Source: Burkholderia lata
GTDB taxonomy: Bacteria; Pseudomonadota; Gammaproteobacteria; Burkholderiales; Burkholderiaceae
DNA: 64,000 bases
Reading direction: 5' to 3'
NCBI RefSeq assembly: GCF_000012945.1
Contig: NC_007510.1
Coordinates: forward strand, 1,116,001 to 1,180,000
The notes below the pieces were generated by a model that saw nothing but the letters and a program-made list of their open reading frames with translations, did not search any database and was not told the DNA's origin. A program made the position numbers and the translations under genes. Positions 55,191 to 64,000 of this stretch are shown here, in pieces. Each line of letters begins with the position of its first letter. Position 1 is the stretch's first letter.

Positions 55191-55430
55191 ATGGACAACA
55201 TCGAACAACGTGTCAAGAAGATCGTCGCTGAACAACTGGGCGTCGCAGAAGCCGAGATCAAGAACGAAGCTTCGTTCGTGAACGACCTGGGCGCCGACTC
55301 GCTCGACACGGTCGAACTGGTGATGGCTCTGGAAGACGAGTTCGGCATGGAAATCCCGGACGAAGAAGCAGAGAAGATCACGACCGTTCAGCAAGCGATC
55401 GACTACGCTCGCGCAAACGTCAAGGCGTAA
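55191..55430 (+). CDS. acpP: Acyl carrier protein
   Basis: The 79-residue acidic protein carries acyl chains on a phosphopantetheine attached to Ser37 in [17 protein letters not shown]. It starts [18 protein letters not shown], and CGGAGGGG gives a very strong ribosome-binding site, consistent with very high expression. A 144-bp gap after fabG leaves room for its own promoter. A terminator with alternative stems follows before fabF. Confidence 0.98.
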
Positions 55431-55517
55431 CGAGCGCCTTTCGCGCTTGTCCGCCACGTCGCCGCGATCTTCGCGATTGACGCGCCATCCTGCCGGCTTC
55501 GCGCCGGACGGACTAAC

Positions 55518-55569
55518 AGCCACAGGGCTCGCAGGGCTGGTTCCTGTGGCCACTGTGGCTTTTGTTTTT
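55518..55569 (+). terminator. Terminator between acpP and fabF with competing stems
   Basis: AGCCACAG (55518-55525) can pair with CTGTGGCT (55553-55560), followed by TTTGTTTTTG. The segment CCTGTGGC (55543-55550) can compete for the same left arm (GCCACAGG). Two mutually exclusive hairpins are thus possible just upstream of fabF. Confidence 0.75.
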
Positions 55570-55597
55570 GTCATCCAATAATGGAAAAGAGGTTACC

Positions 55598-56830
55598 GTG
55601 AGCCGCCGTCGTGTTGTTGTTACAGGCCTGGGGCTGATTTCGCCTGTTGGCAATAATGTTGCCGACGGCTGGGCCAATCTCGTCGCCGGCAAGTCCGGTA
55701 TTGCCACCGTCACGAAGTTCGATCCGTCGAACCTCGCCGTCCACTTCGCAGGCGAAGTGAAGGGTTTCGTTCCCGAGGAGTACATCCCGGCGAAGGAAGC
55801 CCGGAACATGGATACGTTCATCCATTACGGCATCGCCGCCGGCGTCCAGGCTATCAAGGACAGCGGGCTGGAAGTGAACGAAGCCAATGCGGAACGCATC
55901 GGCGTGCTGGTCGGTTCCGGCATCGGCGGCCTGCCGATGATCGAAGATACGCACCAGACCTACGTCGATCGCGGCGCGCGCCGGATTTCGCCGTTCTTCG
56001 TGCCGGGTTCGATCATCAACATGATCTCGGGTCACCTGAGCATCATGTTCGGCCTGAAGGGCCCGAACCTCGCGGCCGTGACGGCCTGCACGACCGGCCT
56101 GCACAGCATCGGCCTCGCAGCGCGCCTGATCCAGGCCGGCGATGCCGACGTGATGGTCGCGGGCGGCGCCGAATCGACGGTGTCGCCGCTCGGCATCGGC
56201 GGCTTCGCGGCAGCGCGTGCGCTGTCGACCCGCAACGACGATCCGGCCAGCGCATCCCGTCCGTGGGACAAGGACCGCGACGGCTTCGTGCTGGGCGAGG
56301 GTGCCGGCGTGATGGTGCTCGAAGAGTACGAAGCGGCGAAGGCGCGCGGTGCGAAGATCTACGCGGAAGTCTCGGGCTTCGGCATGACGGGCGACGCGTA
56401 CCACATGACCGCGCCGAACATGGACGGCCCGCGCCGTTGCATGGTCGCGGCACTGCGCGACGCCGGCGTGAACGCGGACGAGGTCCAGTACCTGAACGCG
56501 CACGGCACGTCGACGCCGCTGGGCGACAAGAACGAGTCGGACGCGGTGAAGGCGGCCTTCGGCGAACACGCGTACAAGATCGTCGTGAACTCGACGAAGT
56601 CGATGACGGGCCACCTGCTGGGCGGCGCGGGCGGCCTCGAATCGGTGTTCACGGTGCTGGCGCTGCACAACAACGTGTCGCCGCCGACCATCAACATCTT
56701 CAACCAGGACCCGGAGTGCGATCTCGATTACTGCGCGAATACCGCGCGTGACATGAAGATCGACGTTGCCGTGAAGAACAACTTCGGCTTCGGCGGTACC
56801 AACGGCACGCTGGTGTTCAAGCGCGTCTGA
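55598..56830 (+). CDS. fabF: 3-oxoacyl-ACP synthase II FabF
   Basis: The protein has 410 residues. It elongates acyl-ACP and performs the temperature-sensitive C16:1 to C18:1 step. The catalytic Cys164 is in [19 protein letters not shown], with the His in [15 protein letters not shown] and the second His region before [14 protein letters not shown]. The start is a GTG at 55598 ([12 protein letters not shown]) preceded by AAGAGG; an ATG at 55581 is out of frame. It sits 28 bp after a terminator-like hairpin, so expression relative to acpP may be attenuated. Confidence 0.97.
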   Translation: MSRRRVVVTGLGLISPVGNNVADGWANLVAGKSGIATVTKFDPSNLAVHFAGEVKGFVPEEYIPAKEARNMDTFIHYGIAAGVQAIKDSGLEVNEANAERIGVLVGSGIGGLPMIEDTHQTYVDRGARRISPFFVPGSIINMISGHLSIMFGLKGPNLAAVTACTTGLHSIGLAARLIQAGDADVMVAGGAESTVSPLGIGGFAAARALSTRNDDPASASRPWDKDRDGFVLGEGAGVMVLEEYEAAKARGAKIYAEVSGFGMTGDAYHMTAPNMDGPRRCMVAALRDAGVNADEVQYLNAHGTSTPLGDKNESDAVKAAFGEHAYKIVVNSTKSMTGHLLGGAGGLESVFTVLALHNNVSPPTINIFNQDPECDLDYCANTARDMKIDVAVKNNFGFGGTNGTLVFKRV

Positions 56831-56842
56831 CGCCGCAATCGC

Positions 56843-57307
56843 TTGACGAGTCCATTCGATGCTCCGGCCGGGCGTCCGCAGCGTTTTGCGTTGCGGACCT
56901 CGGTCGTGTCGTATTTCGTGCTGGCCGTGTTCGTCGCGTCGGCTACCGCGTCGGCGTACCTGTTCTGGGCGCCGCGCGCGGGCGCTGCCGCCGGCGCAGG
57001 CGTGTCGGCCGTGACCGCCGCGCTGCTGGCCGTGTGCGCTGCCCGGGCCTGTGCCCGCCGGCTGCCGGCCGAGTTGCAGATCGACGCATTCGGGGAAGTC
57101 GCGGCGTTTGGTCGCACCGGGCGCCTGCTGGCCCGCGGCCGCGTGACGGGGCATGCGCACTGGAGCAGCCTGCTGCTGGTGCTGTCGGTCGGGCAGGGCG
57201 CCCGGCGGGCCCGGCCGCTGCTGATTCCGGCCGATGCGCTCGATGCCGCGTCGTTCAGCGCACTTTCCGTGCTGGCGAGAACGGCGGGGGCGGCGGGGCG
57301 GGCATGA
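56843..57307 (+). CDS. Small membrane protein upstream of rpoE
   Basis: The protein has 154 residues with two hydrophobic helices (VVSYFVLAVFVASATASAYLFW and AAAGAGVSAVTAALLAVCAARAC) and a soluble C-terminal part (LQIDAFGEVAAFG, VGQGARRARPLLIPADALD). This is the layout of the YgfX-like or toxin_CptA superfamily small proteins found near rpoE in some proteobacteria, but the match is not certain. The start is a TTG at 56843, since no in-frame ATG exists upstream. It lies between fabF and rpoE on the same strand, with 91 bp to rpoE. Confidence 0.6.
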   Translation: MTSPFDAPAGRPQRFALRTSVVSYFVLAVFVASATASAYLFWAPRAGAAAGAGVSAVTAALLAVCAARACARRLPAELQIDAFGEVAAFGRTGRLLARGRVTGHAHWSSLLLVLSVGQGARRARPLLIPADALDAASFSALSVLARTAGAAGRA

Positions 57308-57398
57308 CGGCGGCGCGGTTACCGACCGTAACCAGCGTCCGGCGCGGGAACGCTACAATGTTGCTCCGCGTTGCATCCCTAGTTAATGGATTTGTCAG

Positions 57399-57998
57399 GT
57401 GAGTGAAAAAGAAATCGATCAGGCTCTGGTCGAGCGCGTACAGAAGGGCGACAAGGCAGCGTTCGAACTCCTGGTCTCCAAATACCACCGCAAGATCATT
57501 CGGCTGATCTCGCGCCTCGTGCGGGATCCCGCCGAGGTCGAGGATGTGGCCCAGGACGCGTTCATCAAGGCGTATCGTGCGCTGCCGCAATTCCGCGGCG
57601 AATCGGCGTTCTATACGTGGTTGTACCGAATTGCCGTCAACACGGCGAAGAACTACCTTGCGACGCAAGGCCGCCGGGCGCCGACCTCCACCGAGGCCGA
57701 TGCAGAGGAAGCGGAAACTTTCTCCGACGCAGACCAACTAAGGGATATCAACACGCCTGAGTCGATGTTGATGAGCAAGCAGATTGCCGAGACGGTCAAC
57801 GCTGCAATGGCTCTGCTGCCCGAAGAACTGCGCCAGGCAATTACGCTGCGCGAGATCGAGGGCCTGAGCTACGAAGAGATCGCGGAAATGATGGGCTGTC
57901 CGATCGGGACGGTCCGGTCGCGGATCTTCCGCGCACGCGAGGCAATCGCTGCCAAATTGCGTCCGCTGCTCGATACGCCCGAAGGCAAGCGCTGGTAA
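57399..57998 (+). CDS. rpoE: Extracytoplasmic-stress sigma factor RpoE (AlgU type)
   Basis: The protein has 199 residues. Region 2 is seen in YHRKIIRLISRLVRDPAEVEDVAQDAFIKAYRAL-like sequence (DPAEVEDVAQDAFIKAYRAL), with QFRGESAFYTWLYRIAVNTAKN, and region 4 in LREIEGLSYEEIAEMMGCPIG. It activates envelope-repair genes when released by RseA. The start is a GTG at 57399. The order rpoE-rseA-rseB-mucD is the standard anti-sigma operon of beta- and gamma-proteobacteria. No obvious GAACTT-type autoregulatory promoter was recognised upstream. Confidence 0.96.
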   Translation: MSEKEIDQALVERVQKGDKAAFELLVSKYHRKIIRLISRLVRDPAEVEDVAQDAFIKAYRALPQFRGESAFYTWLYRIAVNTAKNYLATQGRRAPTSTEADAEEAETFSDADQLRDINTPESMLMSKQIAETVNAAMALLPEELRQAITLREIEGLSYEEIAEMMGCPIGTVRSRIFRAREAIAAKLRPLLDTPEGKRW

Positions 57999-58084
57999 GC
58001 GCGACAGGCGAAGCGACGCGGGTCGGGGTCTAGTTACGGATAGAGTCGTGAAGTCACGACGGGGTGTGCAAGATGGGGAGCATC

Positions 58085-58702
58085 ATGGGGTCGGTCAATA
58101 CGCAGTCGCAAGCGTGCTCGCGCGGCGAGCGCCTTTCCGCGCTGGTCGATGGCGAAATGTTCGATGGCCCGGACAACGGGCAGTTTCTGGCTGAGCTCAA
58201 CCGCGCGGATCGCGCTGCGTGGGCCCATTACCACCTGATCGGCGATGCGCTGCGCTCGGACGAGCTCGCGCTGTCGCCCGCGCTGAGCGTCGCGTTCACC
58301 GCGCGCATGTCGGCTGCGCTCGAGAGCGAGCCGCACCTGCTCGCGCCGGCGGCCGCCCCCGTTGCGCGCAAGCTGCTGTCGCTGCGCCGGCGCGTCGTGC
58401 CCGCGTTCGCGGTCGCTGCCGCGGCGGCCACGCTGACGTGGATCGTCGTCCCGCAAATGCAGACGGCCGGTGCCCCGGGCGCCGTCCAGGTCGCGTCGGC
58501 CGGTGCGCCGCAAGGCGGCAACCTGCAGCGCGTGACGGTTGCGCAGGCATCGGCCCAGCCGGGCCTGCAGGACGTCAACATCATCCGCGACGCCAGCCTC
58601 GACCAATACCTTGAAGCGCACCAGCAATTCGCACAGCAGCCCGTCGTCACGGGTTCGATGCCGCTGATCCGCGCTGCCGTGACCACCACGCCAGGCCAAT
58701 AA
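58085..58702 (+). CDS. rseA: Anti-sigma-E factor RseA (MucA)
   Basis: The protein has 205 residues. The N-terminal cytoplasmic domain (GERLSALVDGEMFDGPDNGQFLAEL) binds RpoE, a single membrane helix lies at about residues 104-122, and the periplasmic C terminus binds RseB and is cleaved under stress. The start at 58085 follows a GGGGAG ribosome-binding site; two upstream ATGs at 58064 and 58073 would add only seven or four residues. Confidence 0.94.
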   Translation: MGSVNTQSQACSRGERLSALVDGEMFDGPDNGQFLAELNRADRAAWAHYHLIGDALRSDELALSPALSVAFTARMSAALESEPHLLAPAAAPVARKLLSLRRRVVPAFAVAAAAATLTWIVVPQMQTAGAPGAVQVASAGAPQGGNLQRVTVAQASAQPGLQDVNIIRDASLDQYLEAHQQFAQQPVVTGSMPLIRAAVTTTPGQ

Positions 58703-58707
58703 ACCCG

Positions 58708-59760
58708 ATGCGGACATTGCAGTTGAATCACGCCATCTCCGGATGGAAGCGGCTGCCGGCCCTCCTGCTTTGCGCAGCCGCCCTGTTGTCCGTTCAATCC
58801 CTTCCTGCCCGCGCCCAGCAACCGGACGATCCCGTCGCGACCCGCAAGGGTGCCGCCGACTGGCTCGACCGTGTCCAGCAAGCGGCGCAGCAGCAGAGCT
58901 ACGAAGGCACGTTCGTCTACCAGCGCGGCGGGTATGTGCAGTCGTCGCGCATCGCGCACGTCGCGTCCCGCGACGGCGAGTTCGAGCGCATCGAGACGCT
59001 CGACGGCAAGCCGCGCAAGCTGCTGCGCCATAACGACGAGCTGTACACGTTTGTGCCCGAGCGCAAGCTGTGCGTGGTCGAGCGCCGTCAGACGCGCGAC
59101 TCGTTCCCCGCGCTGCTCGGCGCGAGCGGCGAGCACGTGATGTCCGTCTACGACGCGAAGTCGCTCGGCAAGGACCGCGTGGCGGGGATCGACGCGCAGG
59201 TCGTCGAGCTCGTGCCGAAGGATGCGTACCGCTTCACGTACAAGCTGTGGGCTGACGCGCGCACGGGGCTGCTGCTGCGCTCGCAGACGCTCGATGCGAA
59301 CGATCACGTGCTCGAGCAGATTGCGTTCTCGCAATTGCAGACGGGCGGCGCAAGCGGCGACAAGGCCGCGATCGCGGCCGGCATGCGCAACCTGAGCGGC
59401 TGGACGGTCGTGCGCCCGCCGGTCGCGACGGTCGACATGGAAGCGCAGGGCTGGCAGCTCGCCCCGAGCGTGGCCGGTTTCCAGAAGATTCGTGAAGTGC
59501 GCCGGCCGATGGCCGCGCGCGACGCGGGCGAGCCGCCGATCCCGGTCGATCAGGCCGTCTTCACCGACGGTCTCGCGACGATCTCGGTTTTCATCGAGCC
59601 GGCTGAAAAGAATACGCGCAAGGAAGGCGCGGGCAGCACCGGTGCAACGAACGTTCTCGTGAAGCGCCGCGGCGACTACTGGATCACCGTGCTCGGCGAA
59701 GTGCCGCCGGCTACGTTGCAGCAGTTCGCGTCTGCCATAGAATACAAGGCTTCCAAGTAA
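58708..59760 (+). CDS. rseB: Periplasmic sigma-E regulator RseB (MucB)
   Basis: The protein has 350 residues. A signal peptide (LPALLLCAAALLSVQSLPARA) precedes the LolA-like lipid-sensing N-terminal domain (SYEGTFVYQRGGYVQSSRIAHVAS) and the smaller C-terminal domain that contacts RseA (MRNLSGWTVVRPP region). RseB protects RseA from cleavage until lipopolysaccharide or porin signals arrive. It begins five bases after the rseA stop. Confidence 0.95.
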   Translation: MRTLQLNHAISGWKRLPALLLCAAALLSVQSLPARAQQPDDPVATRKGAADWLDRVQQAAQQQSYEGTFVYQRGGYVQSSRIAHVASRDGEFERIETLDGKPRKLLRHNDELYTFVPERKLCVVERRQTRDSFPALLGASGEHVMSVYDAKSLGKDRVAGIDAQVVELVPKDAYRFTYKLWADARTGLLLRSQTLDANDHVLEQIAFSQLQTGGASGDKAAIAAGMRNLSGWTVVRPPVATVDMEAQGWQLAPSVAGFQKIREVRRPMAARDAGEPPIPVDQAVFTDGLATISVFIEPAEKNTRKEGAGSTGATNVLVKRRGDYWITVLGEVPPATLQQFASAIEYKASK

Positions 59761-59776
59761 CGCTACGGCTTCCGAC

Positions 59777-61279
59777 ATGATGAAACTCACGCTGCGCAAA
59801 TGGCTCGCGGCGGCGGCGCTGTCTGCCTGCCTGCCGCTCGTGCCGCATACCGCGTTCGCGGTGACGGCTCCCGCTGCCAGCCTGCCCGACTTCGCCGACC
59901 TGGTCGAAAAGGTCGGGCCGGCCGTCGTGAACATCCGGACCACCGCCAACGTGCCGACGAGCAGCGGCCCGCGCGGGATGCTCCCGCCGGGCTTCGACAA
60001 CGGCGACATGTCGGAATTCTTCCGGCGCTTCTTCGGCATTCCGCTGCCGCAGGCGCCCGGTAACGGTAGCGGCAACGGCGGCAACAACCCGAAGAACGCG
60101 CCCGCGCCGGACAACCCGCCCGATACCGAACAGAATCGCGGCGTCGGCTCGGGCTTCATCGTGTCGGCCGACGGTTACGTGATGACCAATGCGCACGTCG
60201 TCGACGACGCGGACACCATCTACGTGACGCTGACCGACAAGCGCGAATTCAAGGCGAAGCTGATCGGCGTCGACGATCGCACGGACGTCGCGGTCGTCAA
60301 GATCCAGGCGTCGAACCTGCCGGTCGTCGCGATCGGCGATTCGAACAAGGTGCGCGTCGGCGAGTGGGTTGTCGCGATCGGTTCGCCGTTCGGCCTCGAC
60401 AACACGGTGACGGCCGGCATCGTCAGCTCGAAGAGCCGCAATACGGGCGACTACCTGCCGTTCATCCAGACCGACGTCGCCGTGAACCCCGGCAACTCGG
60501 GCGGCCCGCTGATCAACATGCAGGGCGAGGTGATCGGCATCAACTCGCAGATCTACAGCCGTACCGGCGGTTTCATGGGCATCTCGTTCGCGATTCCGAT
60601 CGACGAGGCGATGCGCGTGGCCGACCAGCTGAAGGCGACGGGCAAGGTCACGCGCGGCCGGATCGCGGTCGCGATCGGCGAGGTGACGAAGGACGTGGCC
60701 GATTCGATCGGGTTGCCGAAGGCCGAGGGTGCGCTCGTCAGCAGCGTCGAGCCGGGCGGTCCGGCCGACAAGGCGGGCATCCAGCCGGGCGACATCATCC
60801 TGAAGTTCAATGGCCGTTCGGTCGATACGGCGTCGGACCTGCCGCGCATGGTCGGCGACACGAAGCCCGGCGCGAAGGCGACGGTCAGCGTATGGCGCAA
60901 GGGTCAGGCACGCGATCTGCCGATCACGATCGCGGAGACGCCGGCCGAAACGACGGCGAAGGCCGAGCAGCGCAAGAATGCGCCGCAGAAGCCGCGCCAG
61001 ACCAATTCGCTCGGCCTGACGGTCAGTGATCTGACGGCGGAGCAGATGAAGACGCTGAAGCTGAAGAACGGCGTGCAGATCGACGGCGTAGACGGCCCGG
61101 CCGCCCGTGCGGGCCTGCAGCGCGGTGACATCGTGCTGCGCGTCGGCGACACCGACATCACGAACGCGAAGCAGTTTGCCGACGTGACCGCGCAGCTCGA
61201 TCCGCAGAAGGCGGTCGCGGTGCTCGTGCGGCGTGGCGACAACACGCAGTTCGTGCCCGTGCGGCCGCGCCAGAAGTAA
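59777..61279 (+). CDS. mucD: Periplasmic serine protease MucD (DegP/HtrA family)
   Basis: The protein has 500 residues. It starts with a signal peptide and has the trypsin-like triad His140 (TNAHVVDD), Asp170 (DDRTDVAVV) and Ser241 (NPGNSGGPL). Two PDZ domains follow (about residues 285-375, with GALVSSVEPGGPADKAGI, and 400-490). It degrades misfolded periplasmic proteins and dampens sigma-E signalling. A Gly/Asn/Pro-rich linker at 93-118 resembles the LA loop. It lies 16 bp after rseB. Confidence 0.96.
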   Translation: MMKLTLRKWLAAAALSACLPLVPHTAFAVTAPAASLPDFADLVEKVGPAVVNIRTTANVPTSSGPRGMLPPGFDNGDMSEFFRRFFGIPLPQAPGNGSGNGGNNPKNAPAPDNPPDTEQNRGVGSGFIVSADGYVMTNAHVVDDADTIYVTLTDKREFKAKLIGVDDRTDVAVVKIQASNLPVVAIGDSNKVRVGEWVVAIGSPFGLDNTVTAGIVSSKSRNTGDYLPFIQTDVAVNPGNSGGPLINMQGEVIGINSQIYSRTGGFMGISFAIPIDEAMRVADQLKATGKVTRGRIAVAIGEVTKDVADSIGLPKAEGALVSSVEPGGPADKAGIQPGDIILKFNGRSVDTASDLPRMVGDTKPGAKATVSVWRKGQARDLPITIAETPAETTAKAEQRKNAPQKPRQTNSLGLTVSDLTAEQMKTLKLKNGVQIDGVDGPAARAGLQRGDIVLRVGDTDITNAKQFADVTAQLDPQKAVAVLVRRGDNTQFVPVRPRQK

Positions 61280-61286
61280 CGCGCCG

Positions 61287-61529
61287 ATGTTCACGCTCTA
61301 CGGCCGCGGCTGGTGCCACCTGTGCGACGACATGCGCGACGCACTGGCGCCGGTGGCGGCCGAATTCGGTGTCGCGGTCGATTACATCGACATCGACACC
61401 GATGCGGCACTCGTTGCCCGCTACGACGAGGACGTGCCGGTGCTGCTGCTGGACGGGGCGGAGGTATGCCGCCACCGGTTCGACGACGCGCGGGTGCGCG
61501 ACGCGCTGGCGGCCTGGCGACGAGCCTGA
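61287..61529 (+). CDS. Glutaredoxin-like thioredoxin-fold protein
   Basis: The protein has 80 residues. A redox-type CxxC (GWCHLCDD) at residues 10-13 lies after the first strand (FTLYGRG), and the cis-proline position is in DEDVPVLLLDG. It is a glutaredoxin-family (DUF836-like) protein often found after mucD. The partner is unknown. It starts seven bases after the mucD stop and precedes lepA by 190 bp. Confidence 0.88.
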   Translation: MFTLYGRGWCHLCDDMRDALAPVAAEFGVAVDYIDIDTDAALVARYDEDVPVLLLDGAEVCRHRFDDARVRDALAAWRRA

Positions 61530-61721
61530 CCTGCCGCTGGCGGGTGTCGTTTCGCACGGAGCTTGGCCCGGCGGCGGCTCCCAGCGGGCCACTGCGCGGC
61601 CCGGCGTTGGAAATACCGCCCGGCAAAGGCCTTTTCGGCTAAAATAAGCTGTTTTTTCACCGACTTACCAAGGCGTGCTCTGCAGTCGTCGAGCGCGCCT
61701 TTTTCGCTTGATCGGCACTGA

Positions 61722-63515
<1,794 letters not shown>

Positions 63516-63531
63516 CAGGACTGATCCTTTT

Positions 63532-64000
63532 ATGAATTTTGCGCTGATTCTTTTTGTGCTCGTCGTCTTGACGGGCGTAGCGTGGGTGTTGGACAAGCTG
63601 GTGTTCCTGCCGCAGCGACGCAAGGCGGCCGACTCGGCGATCGAGGAGTTCGATCGCCAGCAGTCGCGCATCGACAAGCGTTTCGCGGATGAAAACGCGG
63701 TGCAGACGCGTTCGAAGCTGCGCGACGAGAAGCTGCGCCAGCCGTGGTGGCTCGAGTACACGGCGAGCTTCTTCCCGGTGATCCTGGCGGTGTTCGTCGT
63801 GCGTTCGTTCGTCGTCGAGCCGTTCAAGATTCCGTCGGGCTCGATGGTGCCGACGTTGCTCGTCGGCGATTTCATCCTCGTCAACAAGTTCGAATACGGG
63901 CTGCGCCTGCCGGTCACGAACACGAAGATCACGCAGGGCAGCCCGCTGTCGCGCGGCGACGTCGTCGTGTTCCGCTATCCGAAGGACGAGTCGGTCGACT
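63532..64000 (+). CDS. lepB: Signal peptidase I, cut by the window end
   Basis: About 156 residues are visible. Two membrane segments (ALILFVLVVLTGVAWVLDKLVF and SFFPVILAVFVVRSFVVE) are followed by the catalytic Ser104 in FKIPSGSMVPTLLVGDFILVNKFEYG. The enzyme removes signal peptides from exported proteins at the periplasmic face. The general-base lysine and the rest of the protein lie beyond the window. It is preceded directly by lepA in the same operon. Confidence 0.95.
   Translation, partial: MNFALILFVLVVLTGVAWVLDKLVFLPQRRKAADSAIEEFDRQQSRIDKRFADENAVQTRSKLRDEKLRQPWWLEYTASFFPVILAVFVVRSFVVEPFKIPSGSMVPTLLVGDFILVNKFEYGLRLPVTNTKITQGSPLSRGDVVVFRYPKDESVD

Overview
The window is a contiguous piece of the main chromosome of a Burkholderia species, most likely of the B. 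cepacia complex. This is inferred from the high GC content with strong third-position GC bias, from the protein sequences, and from beta-proteobacterial gene orders such as rpsP-rimM-trmD-rplS, yceD-rpmF-plsX-fabHDG-acpP-fabF-rpoE and rseAB-mucD-lepA-lepB. I see no insertion sequence, prophage, integrase, CRISPR array, toxin-antitoxin pair or secretion island. About 68 protein genes and two tRNA genes fill almost all of the sequence, and nearly all are core housekeeping genes.

Layout. 1-3.5 kb: the 3' part of an Lrp-type regulator, a radical SAM gene under a textbook LexA/SOS promoter, a TM2 membrane protein and a periplasmic PQQ-type sugar dehydrogenase. 3.6-6 kb: the rpsP-rimM-trmD-rplS translation operon. 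6-14 kb: Nudix hydrolase, CobD/CbiB-like protein, rsgA with an M48 protease, orn, mog, darP, pmbA. 14-18 kb: folA, a small secreted protein, a sigma-54 activator and thyA. 18-30 kb: a FecR/DUF6600 repeat protein, an ArsR regulator, a tiny lipoprotein, a thioesterase, fumC, a MATE exporter, an S4 protein, two genes of unknown function, araC-azlC-azlD and creA. 30.3-30.6 kb: two identical tandem tRNA-Asn genes. 30.7-37.3 kb: fdxA, pncB, a LUD protein, an Na+/H+ antiporter, a 2-hydroxyacid dehydrogenase and rmuC. 37.4-41.4 kb: an acetyltransferase pair and moeA-mobA-moaA. 41.5-46.4 kb: rne divergent from rluC, separated by a 725-bp region carrying three perfect hairpins. 46.4-50 kb: HAD phosphatase, Rieske protein, S49 peptidase, RsmI-like methyltransferase and Maf. 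50-57 kb: the fatty-acid biosynthesis cluster. 57.4-64 kb: the sigma-E envelope-stress operon running into lepA and lepB, the latter cut by the window end.

How the parts fit. The right half joins membrane lipid synthesis (plsX, fab genes, acpP) directly to the sigma-E/RseA/RseB/MucD envelope-stress circuit and to the start of the secretion and ribosome-quality genes lepB and lepA. The left half is largely translation and RNA metabolism (rpsP, rimM, trmD, rplS, rsgA, orn, darP, rne, rluC), with folate/thymidylate (folA, thyA) and molybdenum cofactor genes (mog, moeA, mobA, moaA).

I did not find a convincing undescribed multi-gene system. The most interesting signals are regulatory: the SOS promoter at 509-556; an apparent sigma-54 module (degenerate-receiver activator, palindromic upstream site, -24/-12 promoter, small exported protein) at 14.7-17 kb; the three-hairpin rne leader; a terminator with competing stems between acpP and fabF; and the tandem tRNA-Asn duplication. 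All reading was by eye, so family names rest on motif recognition and recalled homologues, not on database searches.
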